DNA of 64,000 nt. Origin: Candidatus Coprovivens excrementavium (GTDB taxonomy: Bacteria > Bacillota_I > Bacilli_A > RF39 > UBA660). The stretch spans positions 310,001-374,000 of the forward strand of contig CALVVU010000001.1 in the NCBI GenBank assembly GCA_944363975.1, written 5' to 3'. Positions 27,991 to 36,022 of the stretch are shown here, in pieces. The position numbers and the translations under genes were made by a program. Position 1 is the stretch's first letter. Every line of letters starts with the position of its first letter. The notes under the pieces were generated by a model that did no database searches, had not been told where the DNA came from, and saw nothing but the letters and a program-made list of their open reading frames with translations.

Positions 27991-30603
27991 TTATAACCAA
28001 CGATGGTGTTTTTTAATATAAAAATGTTTAACTAATTCAGTTAATACTGCATAGACAATCATTAAAACAATGACATAAATATAGAATATAAATGGTAAAG
28101 TCGTGAAGTGGAAATCAGCAATATTTTTTAGAATTAATGGTAAAATCATAGAAGTAATAATACACAACGATGTTGATAAAATTAACCATTTGTTAGCTGT
28201 TGATTCGATAAACGGAATTTTTTCTGTTCTAATAAAGTGAACAATTATTGTTTGAGATATTACACCTTCAATAAACCATGCTGTTTGAAATAAAATTTGA
28301 TTTTCGACTGAATTGAAGCCTAAAGCAAACCAGAATATTATGAAGGCAATTAAATCTATTACAGAAGCTGTAATTCCCATAGTATTCATAAATGTTCTTA
28401 AGTCACCAGTATCCCATTTATGAGGAATAGATAAGAATTCTTGATCTACATCATCAAAAGGAATTGCTATTTGAGATAAATCATAAAGTAAATCTTGAAG
28501 TAAGAATTGAATCGGAACCATCGGTAAAAAAGGTAAACAAATACTAGCTAAGAAAACACTAAAGACGTCTCCAAATGATGCAGATAAAGCCATTTTCATG
28601 TATTTCATAATATTTCCATACACTTTTCGGCCTTCGATAACTCCGTCGTATACAACATTCAAACTTTTTTCTAATAGCAAAATATCGCTAGCTTCTTTGG
28701 CTATGTCAGTTGCCGAATTAACACTAATACCTACGTCGGCATCAGATAAGGATGGAGCATCGTTTACTCCATCACCCATATAACCTACTACATGACCATT
28801 TTCCTTTAAAGTAAGAACTATTCTTTCTTTTTGAATTGGAGTCAACCTTGCAAATACATCAACTTCTTCTACTTTTTTAGAAAGTTCTTCATCATTAAGT
28901 CTTTCAATGTCTTCGCCAACTAGTATTTCATCCGTCTTTATTCCACCTTCTAAGCAAATAGTTTTAGTAGCAGCTGGATTATCTCCTGTTAATATTTTAG
29001 TTGTTACACCTACTTCTTTTAATTTTTTTAGAATTGTTTTAACTTCTTTTTTAGGTGGATCTAAGAAAGCAATATATCCTAATAAAACCAAATCTTGTTC
29101 ATCTTTGGGATTAAAGGTATTTTGACCAGTATATTCTTTTTTTTCAGCCAGTGCAATTACTTGCATTCCTTTATTAATTAGTTTTTCAACATCATTTTTT
29201 ATTTTGGCTTTTATTTCTTCAGTTAATTTTGATATTTTATTTTGATATTTAACTTGTGTGCATTTATTTAAAATTTCTGTAACTGCACCTTTTGTTAGAA
29301 TTCTTATATTTTCACTATTTTTAACAACAACACTAGCCATACGTCTTTGATAATCAAATGGAATTTCATCTATTTTTTTATAATTTTTTACTTTATTTGG
29401 AATATCATGTTTTATAGCATAACTTAATATTGCTCGATCTATAATATTTTTAATACCTGTACTATAGTAACTATTTAAGTAAGCATATTTTAGAATTGTT
29501 TCATCTTCATTACCATTAATATTTCGATAGTATTGTAATGTTATTTGGTTTTGAGTTAGTGTTCCTGTTTTATCTGTGCATAATATATCGATTGCTCCAA
29601 GATTTTCAATCGCTTCCATGTGTTTTACTAATGTTCTCTTTTTAGCAAGTGATTTAGATCCTTTGGATAAGTTGACATTTACAATCATAGGAAGCATACC
29701 AGGAGTTATTCCAACAGCAACTGATATTGCAAAAAATAATGCGTCCATAAAATTATGATGAAGGAGAGAATTTAATATAAAGACTGCTATTGTAATAATA
29801 ATCATATAGGTTATTAATGTTTTGCTAATTGATTGCATACCAATTTGAAAGTTAGATAGTGGTGGTTTTTCATCCATATTTTGAGACATTTGACCAATAT
29901 AGGTATTTTTCCCAGTTTGAATAACTACTGCTTTAGCACTACCACTTACAACTGTAGAATTCATTAAACATATATTTTGCATATTTAATACACTATCGGA
30001 TGAAACGTATTCACTTTTCTTTTCAACTGGTACACTTTCTCCTGTAAATACCGATTGATTAACGAAAAGGTCGTTAGTTTCTAATAGAAGAACATCAGCA
30101 GGAATCATAGATCCAGCATTTAATTCGACAACGTCGCCTAAAACAATGTTTTTAGTCTTTATTTCTTTGGTTTGATTGTTTCTTAATACGTTAGCAACAG
30201 TATATATTTGTCCTTTTAGTTTTTTGTCAAATTTATATGCCGAATAATCTTGTATTAAACGAATTGTTGTACTAATAAAAGCAAGGACGGCAATAATTAA
30301 AGCTCCTAGAACGTCACCTAAAATTAAATTAATCATCGCTAAGATAGCTAAAATATATATAAAAGGATCTTTGTATGATTCTAAAAGAAAATGGTACCAT
30401 TTCTTTACTTTTTCTTCTTTTATAATATTATATCCATATTCGTTTAGTTTGTTAGTTACGTCATTATCAGTTAATCCATTTATATTTGTTTTTAAATTTG
30501 ATAATAAATCTTCTTTTGATAATTCAGATAATGATTTATATTTAGTTAATATTTCTTTATCAGAAAATGTTTTTACAGCTTTTTTAATATTTCTAACTTT
30601 CAT
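27991..30603 (-). CDS. mgtA: Magnesium-translocating P-type ATPase (MgtA/MgtB type)
   Basis: This P3B-type ATPase imports magnesium into the cytoplasm. The 870-residue product has an N-terminal cation-ATPase domain (YNIIKEEKVKKWYHFLLESYKD), the TGES motif in FTGESVPVEKKS, the phosphorylation site ILCTDKTGTLTQNQ, the ATP domain and the hinge GYMGDGVNDAPSLSDADVGI. Ten membrane helices are expected, with a characteristic C-terminal part (PIQFLLQDLLYDLSQIAIPFD). The ATG follows TAGGAG. The leader is only about a dozen bases long, so no magnesium riboswitch fits. It sits between prfB and the accessory cluster. Confidence 0.92.
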   Translation of the reverse strand: MKVRNIKKAVKTFSDKEILTKYKSLSELSKEDLLSNLKTNINGLTDNDVTNKLNEYGYNIIKEEKVKKWYHFLLESYKDPFIYILAILAMINLILGDVLGALIIAVLAFISTTIRLIQDYSAYKFDKKLKGQIYTVANVLRNNQTKEIKTKNIVLGDVVELNAGSMIPADVLLLETNDLFVNQSVFTGESVPVEKKSEYVSSDSVLNMQNICLMNSTVVSGSAKAVVIQTGKNTYIGQMSQNMDEKPPLSNFQIGMQSISKTLITYMIIITIAVFILNSLLHHNFMDALFFAISVAVGITPGMLPMIVNVNLSKGSKSLAKKRTLVKHMEAIENLGAIDILCTDKTGTLTQNQITLQYYRNINGNEDETILKYAYLNSYYSTGIKNIIDRAILSYAIKHDIPNKVKNYKKIDEIPFDYQRRMASVVVKNSENIRILTKGAVTEILNKCTQVKYQNKISKLTEEIKAKIKNDVEKLINKGMQVIALAEKKEYTGQNTFNPKDEQDLVLLGYIAFLDPPKKEVKTILKKLKEVGVTTKILTGDNPAATKTICLEGGIKTDEILVGEDIERLNDEELSKKVEEVDVFARLTPIQKERIVLTLKENGHVVGYMGDGVNDAPSLSDADVGISVNSATDIAKEASDILLLEKSLNVVYDGVIEGRKVYGNIMKYMKMALSASFGDVFSVFLASICLPFLPMVPIQFLLQDLLYDLSQIAIPFDDVDQEFLSIPHKWDTGDLRTFMNTMGITASVIDLIAFIIFWFALGFNSVENQILFQTAWFIEGVISQTIIVHFIRTEKIPFIESTANKWLILSTSLCIITSMILPLILKNIADFHFTTLPFIFYIYVIVLMIVYAVLTELVKHFYIKKHHRWL

Positions 30604-30622
30604 ATAATCAACTCCTATTTTT

Positions 30623-30631
30623 ATTATAGCA
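30623..30631 (-). promoter_or_regulatory. Extended -10 promoter of mgtA
   Basis: On the minus strand TGCTATAAT lies about 20 bases upstream of the ATG. A TTGACA further upstream is not at a useful distance from any good -10. Confidence 0.6.
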
Positions 30632-30694
30632 CTTTTGGTATTAGAAGTTTTCTAGATTGAAGGATTATAGTTAAATTATGTCAATAATTATAAG

Positions 30695-30742
30695 GCAACA
30701 AAAAAAGTGTCGATATAAAAATATGACACTTTTAAAGTTGCT
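30695..30742 (-). terminator. Large inverted repeat, probable terminator of the APH-GNAT-peptidase cluster
   Basis: GCAAC-AAAAAAAGTGTC pairs with GACACTTTTAAA-GTTGC across about 47 bases, with three mismatched positions. On the minus strand AAAAGTGTC / GACACTTTT is followed by Ts. It lies about 100 bases after the kinase-like gene, downstream of a second hairpin. Confidence 0.65.
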
Positions 30743-30782
30743 TTAAGCGGTTTTACCACACCCAATAAGAAAAGTGACATAG

Positions 30783-30804
30783 AAAAAGTAGGATTTCTCC
30801 TACC
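30783..30804 (-). terminator. Hairpin after the APH-like gene
   Basis: GGTAGGA / TCCTAC with a short loop and five Ts on the minus strand, about 20 bases after the stop of the kinase-like gene. Confidence 0.7.
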
Positions 30805-30825
30805 AATTTTTTAATTTTTTTTCAT

Positions 30826-31749
30826 TTATTTTAATACTTTTTTATCTTCTGATATTACAATTTCTGTTGCTTTTAATACATCCTCTTTTAGTTCTCCATA
30901 TTGTGGAGCATTAACATACTGCTTCAAAAAATATACAATGTCATATATAGCTAATCGTTTATATAAATTTTCAGTATGTATCAATTCTGGGTAATACTTT
31001 TCAATATAAGACATTATATTTTCATAATCACTCAACTTAGTATATTGTTCATTTTCTTCACTAGCAAATTTCCATGGTTTTCTTATCATCCTATAAAGGA
31101 TATCAAGTTCAAAATCTTTCGGTGCATATACTGATCTTTCAAAATCAATTAGTTTAATACTACCTTCTTTATAAAAGATGTTATCAAAGTGTAAGTCATT
31201 ATGTACTAATACAAATTCATCTGACTTTAATAAAGTTGGAAATTTAAGATATGCTTCATTTAATAATGCTAGTTCTTCTACAGTAAATAAATTTAATGTT
31301 TTAGCTTTTTCATATAATGTTAAAAATAAATCACTTGTTCTTTTTACCCAATCATAAGGTGTTCCTTTATTACTATGAAATCTTTTCATAGCTTCACATA
31401 ATTGTTTAATTATTGCTTTTCTTTCTAATTCTTCTAATTTATGCCACACATCATATAAAGACACACCATCTATTTTTTCAAGTATTTCATACATGTAAGG
31501 GACATTATCTTTATCAGTACTTGAAAAGTATAATTTTGGAATTAAGTCATTATCCTTATTTGAATTATAAAAATTAATTTCTTTTTTAAACTTTTCTTCA
31601 TTATTTAAATCAGTACAAATTTTAATAATAAATAAATCATTAACATTATATAAAGTGTTAGTAAAGCCTACATTAATTTTATTAACTGTTGGATTACTTC
31701 CAAATAAGGATTCGTTTTGTTTTAAAATGCTCTTGATGGTTTTATCCAT
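30826..31749 (-). CDS. Aminoglycoside-phosphotransferase-family kinase
   Basis: This 307-residue protein has the protein-kinase-like fold of the APH/choline-kinase family. The catalytic loop LVHNDLHFDNIFY (HxDxxxxN) lies near residue 187 and the metal-binding IDFERS follows. The N-lobe is present, with FIIKICTDLNNEEKF. The family phosphorylates small molecules, including some antibiotics, but the sequence does not identify the substrate and resistance should not be assumed. The ATG follows AAGGAAG. It is the last gene of a cluster with GNAT and S51-peptidase genes, and the combination suggests small-molecule or antibiotic modification. Confidence 0.8.
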   Translation of the reverse strand: MDKTIKSILKQNESLFGSNPTVNKINVGFTNTLYNVNDLFIIKICTDLNNEEKFKKEINFYNSNKDNDLIPKLYFSSTDKDNVPYMYEILEKIDGVSLYDVWHKLEELERKAIIKQLCEAMKRFHSNKGTPYDWVKRTSDLFLTLYEKAKTLNLFTVEELALLNEAYLKFPTLLKSDEFVLVHNDLHFDNIFYKEGSIKLIDFERSVYAPKDFELDILYRMIRKPWKFASEENEQYTKLSDYENIMSYIEKYYPELIHTENLYKRLAIYDIVYFLKQYVNAPQYGELKEDVLKATEIVISEDKKVLK

Positions 31750-31763
31750 AATTATTCACTTCC

Positions 31764-32273
31764 TTATTTTATCCATTCATCTTTTAGAAGTCCTGTTATA
31801 TATTCATCTTCAATCTTACCAGAGCCTCTTGATACAAATTTTTGTCTTCTTATACCCTCATCTTTATAACCAAATCTAAGTTGCATTTTATGAGATTTTT
31901 CATTGTCTTTGAAATATCCATTTTCTAATCTTCTTAATCCTAACACTTCGAATGCATATTTAATTCTTGCGCCAAAAGCTTCGGTTCCATATCCTTTTCC
32001 CCAATATTTTTCACTAATCCAAATTCCACCACCAGCAGTACCATTATGTAAATCTATATTTGTTGACTGTGTACCACCAATAACTTTATCTTCACTTTTT
32101 AAAACAATAGCGAAGTTATATAATTTATTATCTAATGATTTATTTATAAAGTGCAATGCATCATCTTTTGTATAAGGATATGGAGCACCCTGTAACCATT
32201 TGGTTACATTAATATTATTTAATCCATCTACTATATCATCAGCATCTTCTAAACGATATTGTCTTAATATCAA
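31764..32273 (-). CDS. GNAT family N-acetyltransferase (start codon uncertain)
   Basis: This acetyl-CoA-dependent acetyltransferase is of the RimJ/RimL-like type. The acetyl-CoA loop is visible in EKYWGKGYGTEAFGARIKYAFE, and the C-terminal KSHKMQLRFGYKDEGIRRQ is typical. The usual N-terminus is ETxRLxLR; here the in-frame sequence upstream of the TTG reads IETDRLILRQYRLED. The natural protein therefore probably begins earlier, near 32306, where there is ATA rather than ATG at a plausible distance after GGAG. Either ATA is used, or the start codon is mutated and TTG 32273 or internal initiation serves. The substrate is unknown. It lies between the S51-like and APH-like genes. Confidence 0.75.
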   Translation of the reverse strand: MILRQYRLEDADDIVDGLNNINVTKWLQGAPYPYTKDDALHFINKSLDNKLYNFAIVLKSEDKVIGGTQSTNIDLHNGTAGGGIWISEKYWGKGYGTEAFGARIKYAFEVLGLRRLENGYFKDNEKSHKMQLRFGYKDEGIRRQKFVSRGSGKIEDEYITGLLKDEWIK

Positions 32274-32319
32274 TCTATCAGTTTCTATTATTACTTTATC
32301 ATCTATAAGTTTTCAACTC

Positions 32320-33072
32320 CTACTTTATTTTATAATTTTTTTCTGTGTCTACTAAACTTATATTATTACTTACTTCCCATACTTTTCCATTGTTTTCTGT
32401 ATAGTATTCTATAATTCCATTATTCGATTTAATAATACTAACATCAAATAACCCATCTTCTCTTTGAAAATCTTGTAATAAATAAAACCTACCGTATTCA
32501 TTTGCAACTTTAATTAAATCTGATTTTTTATACACCTCATCTCCTGCTACTAATTCATCAGGATAATCTTCTTGAGATGTATTATTATGAGGATATATTG
32601 ATAGTCCATCAAAGTTTAATCCATCTTCTATATGAAAATCAGGATATTCCTCGCTACATGGTGTAATAATTATATGTTTAGACATTAACATTGCACCTGC
32701 ACTAAATCCAAGTAATATACCATTAAACTTTTTTATATCTTCTAGAATGCCTATACTATCACACAATTCCTTTTGCTTAAATGGATCTCCACCCATTAAC
32801 ATTATAAAACTTGCATTAGCTATCATTTCTTTAGCCTGTTCTTTGGATAAATCAGGTGAAATTATATTTACTTGTTCAAATACGATTCCTACATTTTTAA
32901 AATGTTCGGTAAATATTGGTACATACTTTTCTCTTACTTTTTGCATTTTATCTGCTCCACCTGGTACATACACAATACTCTTTTTATCAGCTAATTCAGA
33001 TTTGAACATTTCTCCTAATCCATGCCCAAAAGCATTATCTATATCAAATCCACTACAATAATATCTAATCAT
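32320..33072 (-). CDS. Peptidase S51 / dipeptidase E-like protein
   Basis: This 250-residue protein has the class I glutamine-amidotransferase-like fold of peptidase S51. The nucleophile elbow GFSAGAML supplies the catalytic serine near residue 125. The motif FIMLMGGDPFKQ and the downstream SIYPHNNTSQ with a histidine agree with the family. Such enzymes cleave Asp-X dipeptides or process small peptides; a related branch acts on cyanophycin. The ATG at 33072 follows TAGGAAG; a GTG nine bases upstream is less well spaced. It heads the three-gene cluster and is downstream of the original secA terminator. Confidence 0.8.
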   Translation of the reverse strand: MIRYYCSGFDIDNAFGHGLGEMFKSELADKKSIVYVPGGADKMQKVREKYVPIFTEHFKNVGIVFEQVNIISPDLSKEQAKEMIANASFIMLMGGDPFKQKELCDSIGILEDIKKFNGILLGFSAGAMLMSKHIIITPCSEEYPDFHIEDGLNFDGLSIYPHNNTSQEDYPDELVAGDEVYKKSDLIKVANEYGRFYLLQDFQREDGLFDVSIIKSNNGIIEYYTENNGKVWEVSNNISLVDTEKNYKIK

Positions 33073-33229
33073 AATAATCACTTCCTACATTATATTATAT
33101 CATACTTTTTTTGCTTTCTATCTATCCATCATGTATCAATTAAATCTTCCCTTATTTTACATTTTAAAAATATGATGATCTAAAACTGATCTAAAGTCAC
33201 TTTTTAGATATTTTATAACAAAAGAAAAA
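33073..33229. other. Non-coding stretch beside the original secA 3' end
   Basis: No ORF or recognisable RNA is seen. It is AT-rich spacer between the S51-like gene and the relict secA terminator, and probably contains the cluster promoter. Confidence 0.4.
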
Positions 33230-33267
33230 CTCGCGTTTTCCCTTTATTTATGGGACTTTACGAGTTA
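33230..33267 (-). terminator. Original secA terminator, left behind at the element's left end
   Basis: On the minus strand AACTCG...CGAGTT encloses a GTCCC...GGGA inner stem and is followed by Ts. It begins at the stop codon of the relict secA tail, as expected for the native secA terminator. Confidence 0.75.
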
Positions 33268-33308
33268 TTTGCCACAACAGTTCTTATATTCCTTACCACT
33301 TCCACATG
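33265..33308 (-). pseudogene. Relict 3' end of secA (left attachment site)
   Basis: The minus strand reads in frame C-G-S-G-K-E-Y-K-N-C-C-G-K-stop, the SEC-C zinc tail of SecA, without any upstream secA body. It differs from the tail of the intact gene at 45.6 kb (GSGKKYKQCCGK). Both share CATGTGG at the point where their flanks diverge (33302-33308 here). This is the expected scar of an element that integrated into the secA 3' end and replaced the tail. Confidence 0.8.
33302..33308. other. attL core of the secA-integrated element
   Basis: The plus strand CCACATG is identical to 45668-45674 in secA. Sequence to its left matches a secA tail; sequence to its right does not. The seven bases suit a tyrosine-recombinase crossover region. 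Confidence 0.65.
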
Positions 33309-33436
33309 AAAATTATTTGGTTATATTTTAAGTACATATAGTACAAATAGTATTATGTTTATTTGCTTATTTCATGGGCATTTAGTATATTATATTATTA
33401 GTATTATCTATATTATAAATATTACTAATTTTATAA

Positions 33437-33459
33437 TTACGTGGACAAAATGTGGACAA
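33437..33459. repeat. Left arm-type integrase site
   Basis: This 23-base sequence, with two GTGGACA repeats spaced 11 bases apart, is found exactly at 45549-45571 beside the integrase gene. Its position about 130 bases inside each end fits integrase arm-binding sites. Confidence 0.75.
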
Positions 33460-33536
33460 ATTCATCTTTTTTCACAACATTTTGTTTCCTAAATGATTAT
33501 ATAACATTTTTATCATTTATACAATATAATGTATTT

Positions 33537-35867
33537 TTATAAATCACTATTTGCGATAGTTTTTATAAAATAGTTTTTATGCTCTTTTAATTGATTCATT
33601 ACTTTATTTAAATCTTTTTTTGATGTTTCATCTACTTTCTGTATTAATTGGTAATAGCCTCTAAATTCTCTTTGAGTTATTTCAGAACAATCAGATAAAA
33701 GACATGTTATAATTTCTTCTTTTTTAGAACTTTTTAATAAAATAGAAAATAATTCAATCGATAAATTTTTTATATCATAGTCATCAGAATTAAACCCCTT
33801 TTTCAAAATTATATATAAATAATTTATGATTTCTTCATTTAATTCTATATATGAGTCTATATTCAATATGCAAAGTAATATTTCTTCAATATTATTCTCA
33901 TCTAACATTATTAATTCTAAGCATTTGCATAAGAATCCTTCTAGTGATAAATCACCTGAAAGAACTCTAGCACTCATGACATTTATTTTTAATTCATTTA
34001 AATTCTTTTCACGAAATAAGGAAAATCCATATTCACTTTTATAATCAATTTTCTCACTCTCTTCAATTAAAAATATTATTTTTTGCTTAATTTCATCACT
34101 ATAATCTTTTTTTAGCATATGCATAAGTAATTTTATAATTTTTAATTTTTCATAAATAGTTTCGTTTTTAGATAAAAGTATATCTTCTGAAAACAATATA
34201 AACTCATCTTCAAAATATGATTTTACTTCTTCATTAAATCTTTCTTTATCAAATATATTTTTCCCAATTCTATAATCATCCATATATTCCGTGCTAACGC
34301 TTGGATTTTTTTCATTTTGTTCGTGTCGTTCTTTTAAAATTTTAACAATTTCTTTTATTACTACTAATGTATCTTCATCATTTTCTATTTTATAAATTAG
34401 TCCTATTTTTTCTTCTATAGAAAAAATTAACTTATCGTATTTTTTAATCTTAGGCTTATACTTTTTTAACTCCACAATACAATGGGAAATATCGTAATTT
34501 ATATTTCCTTTATTTTTTAATGAGAAATCAATAATTTTCTTTATCTTTTTAATACCTTTTCTGCCTAAATCATTGATTTTTATCGAGTTAATAATATTTC
34601 CAAATGAAGTATAGTAATAAATATGGTTATTTTTAAAACATTTTATTATATAGTCCATTATTTCATTAACTTTATTTATTCTAATCATATTTCTAGAAAT
34701 AGCATTCAAACATTCAATTTTTGTATAATTTTCAGTGTTTTCTGAATTAAGCAAATTAATAATCTTTTGTTCTAACTCATCAAATTTTTTATCCTCTAAA
34801 TAATATCCATAAGTTTTAAATATAAAAATAATATGTTTGTCTTTCTCAAATTCGAATAGTGATTTGTTTGAATTAATTAAAATATTTATAAAATCTATAT
34901 CATTCACAAATCTATATTTCAGTTTTATTTTTTCATACAATGAATTATACCTTTTAAAGTCACCGCTCAAATATAACATTTTTAATGTTAATTTATAGAA
35001 TTCTCTATCATTGAATGTTTCTGCATACATATACATTACATTGGCAATTAATTGTCTGACTATTTTTAAATGTGTAATGGAGCCATAAAAAATTGTCATG
35101 TATATTAAATTTTGTATTTGCGAAAAACATTTATCTAAACCAATGCCAAAATAGGTTGTATATTTTCCTTTATTTTTATTATTAAAAATTGTTTTTTGAA
35201 CATCCTCATATATTTCCACTTTTACACGATCAATATCAGGATATGATAATTTATGCTTATTTGATTGTAATTTTTTATAATATTTTGTCTCAAATATATT
35301 GTGTTTCTCACGACTTTCTAGCAATATATTTCTGCCATCAACACTTACATCGTCAATATACCATGTTGGCAAATCTTTTCTAGCAATTATTTCATCAAAT
35401 AAATCTGAATATTCTTTATTAGCATTTTTAAAATCATTCTTAAAATAAAATGAATTGGCTTTCCATCTTTTAATAAGTATCGATTTTTCATCGAATTCAA
35501 AATCAACTTTTATATTTTCATAAAATTTTTGTATTTCACTTTCTGGAAATGCATTATTTCCAAAAATCCAATCAATTATTTTTTTAGCAAACACTAATTT
35601 TTCGCTTGTAAATTCATACTTTTTACTTATTGAGCACGGAAAAAAAGTGTCAACAATATAATTATTCAATTCGTTAAAATTGGCAATATACCTCTTATAA
35701 AATTCAGTATAATTATTATGACTAGTTAAACTAGAATAAGTTTCTTCTTCTGATTGATAATAATTATATGTAATATTGACTATTTTATCTCCACTTACAA
35801 TGTCTCCTCCGACATCCATTGTTCCGTTTTTATTGTTAATTTTATGTTGACTATTTTTTATTTCCAT
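33537..35867 (-). CDS. Unknown 776-residue helical protein with N-terminal GGD motif
   Basis: No known family is recognised. The N-terminus contains NNKNGTMDVGGDIVSGDK, then YNYYQ. A similar string ends the overlapping small membrane protein encoded just before it. Strings of the type NTGGDFVGRDK are known from NACHT-, CHAT- and TIR-containing proteins in other bacteria, so it may be a scaffold or interaction tag. From about residue 60 onward the protein is helical, Lys/Glu/Asn/Ile-rich and TPR- or HEAT-like in feel. No Walker motif, nuclease motif or membrane helix was found. The ATG at 35867 lies 17 bases inside the small gene, whose GGAGATG acts as ribosome site. With the neighbouring restriction enzyme it suggests a defence role, which is inferred from position. 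Confidence 0.65.
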   Translation of the reverse strand: MEIKNSQHKINNKNGTMDVGGDIVSGDKIVNITYNYYQSEEETYSSLTSHNNYTEFYKRYIANFNELNNYIVDTFFPCSISKKYEFTSEKLVFAKKIIDWIFGNNAFPESEIQKFYENIKVDFEFDEKSILIKRWKANSFYFKNDFKNANKEYSDLFDEIIARKDLPTWYIDDVSVDGRNILLESREKHNIFETKYYKKLQSNKHKLSYPDIDRVKVEIYEDVQKTIFNNKNKGKYTTYFGIGLDKCFSQIQNLIYMTIFYGSITHLKIVRQLIANVMYMYAETFNDREFYKLTLKMLYLSGDFKRYNSLYEKIKLKYRFVNDIDFINILINSNKSLFEFEKDKHIIFIFKTYGYYLEDKKFDELEQKIINLLNSENTENYTKIECLNAISRNMIRINKVNEIMDYIIKCFKNNHIYYYTSFGNIINSIKINDLGRKGIKKIKKIIDFSLKNKGNINYDISHCIVELKKYKPKIKKYDKLIFSIEEKIGLIYKIENDEDTLVVIKEIVKILKERHEQNEKNPSVSTEYMDDYRIGKNIFDKERFNEEVKSYFEDEFILFSEDILLSKNETIYEKLKIIKLLMHMLKKDYSDEIKQKIIFLIEESEKIDYKSEYGFSLFREKNLNELKINVMSARVLSGDLSLEGFLCKCLELIMLDENNIEEILLCILNIDSYIELNEEIINYLYIILKKGFNSDDYDIKNLSIELFSILLKSSKKEEIITCLLSDCSEITQREFRGYYQLIQKVDETSKKDLNKVMNQLKEHKNYFIKTIANSDL

Positions 35868-36009
35868 TTACAACATCTCCACCTGCATTAATTGTTGCAT
35901 TTTTATTATTCATTTTAAATTTTGATATTGTAATATTTCCAATTCCTCCACCAATAAAACCTGCAATCAATGGAATAAATATTTCTGTAATTATTTCTCT
36001 AAACGTCAT
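35851..36009 (-). CDS. Small membrane protein with C-terminal GGD motif
   Basis: This 52-residue protein has one membrane helix around residues 9-28 (EIFIPLIAGFIGGGIGNI). Its tail NNKNATINAGGDVVNGNK closely resembles the N-terminus of the 776-residue protein whose gene overlaps it by 17 bases. The ATG at 36009 lies six bases after AAGGAGGT. It is likely a membrane anchor that meets the large protein through the shared motif. It is the second gene after the MmeI-like enzyme, 14 bases from its stop. No family is recognised. Confidence 0.65.
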   Translation of the reverse strand: MTFREIITEIFIPLIAGFIGGGIGNITISKFKMNNKNATINAGGDVVNGNKK

Positions 36010-36022
36010 AAACAGACCTCCT

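Noticed and set aside
30604-30700. Magnesium riboswitch before mgtA
   Set aside because: The promoter lies only about 20 bases before the start, and no M-box-like helices are seen.
30826-31749. An antibiotic resistance gene
   Set aside because: The APH fold is clear, but nothing in the sequence identifies an aminoglycoside substrate.
33265-33308. A short independent SEC-C gene
   Set aside because: There is no start codon or ribosome site before the tail; it fits a leftover secA end.
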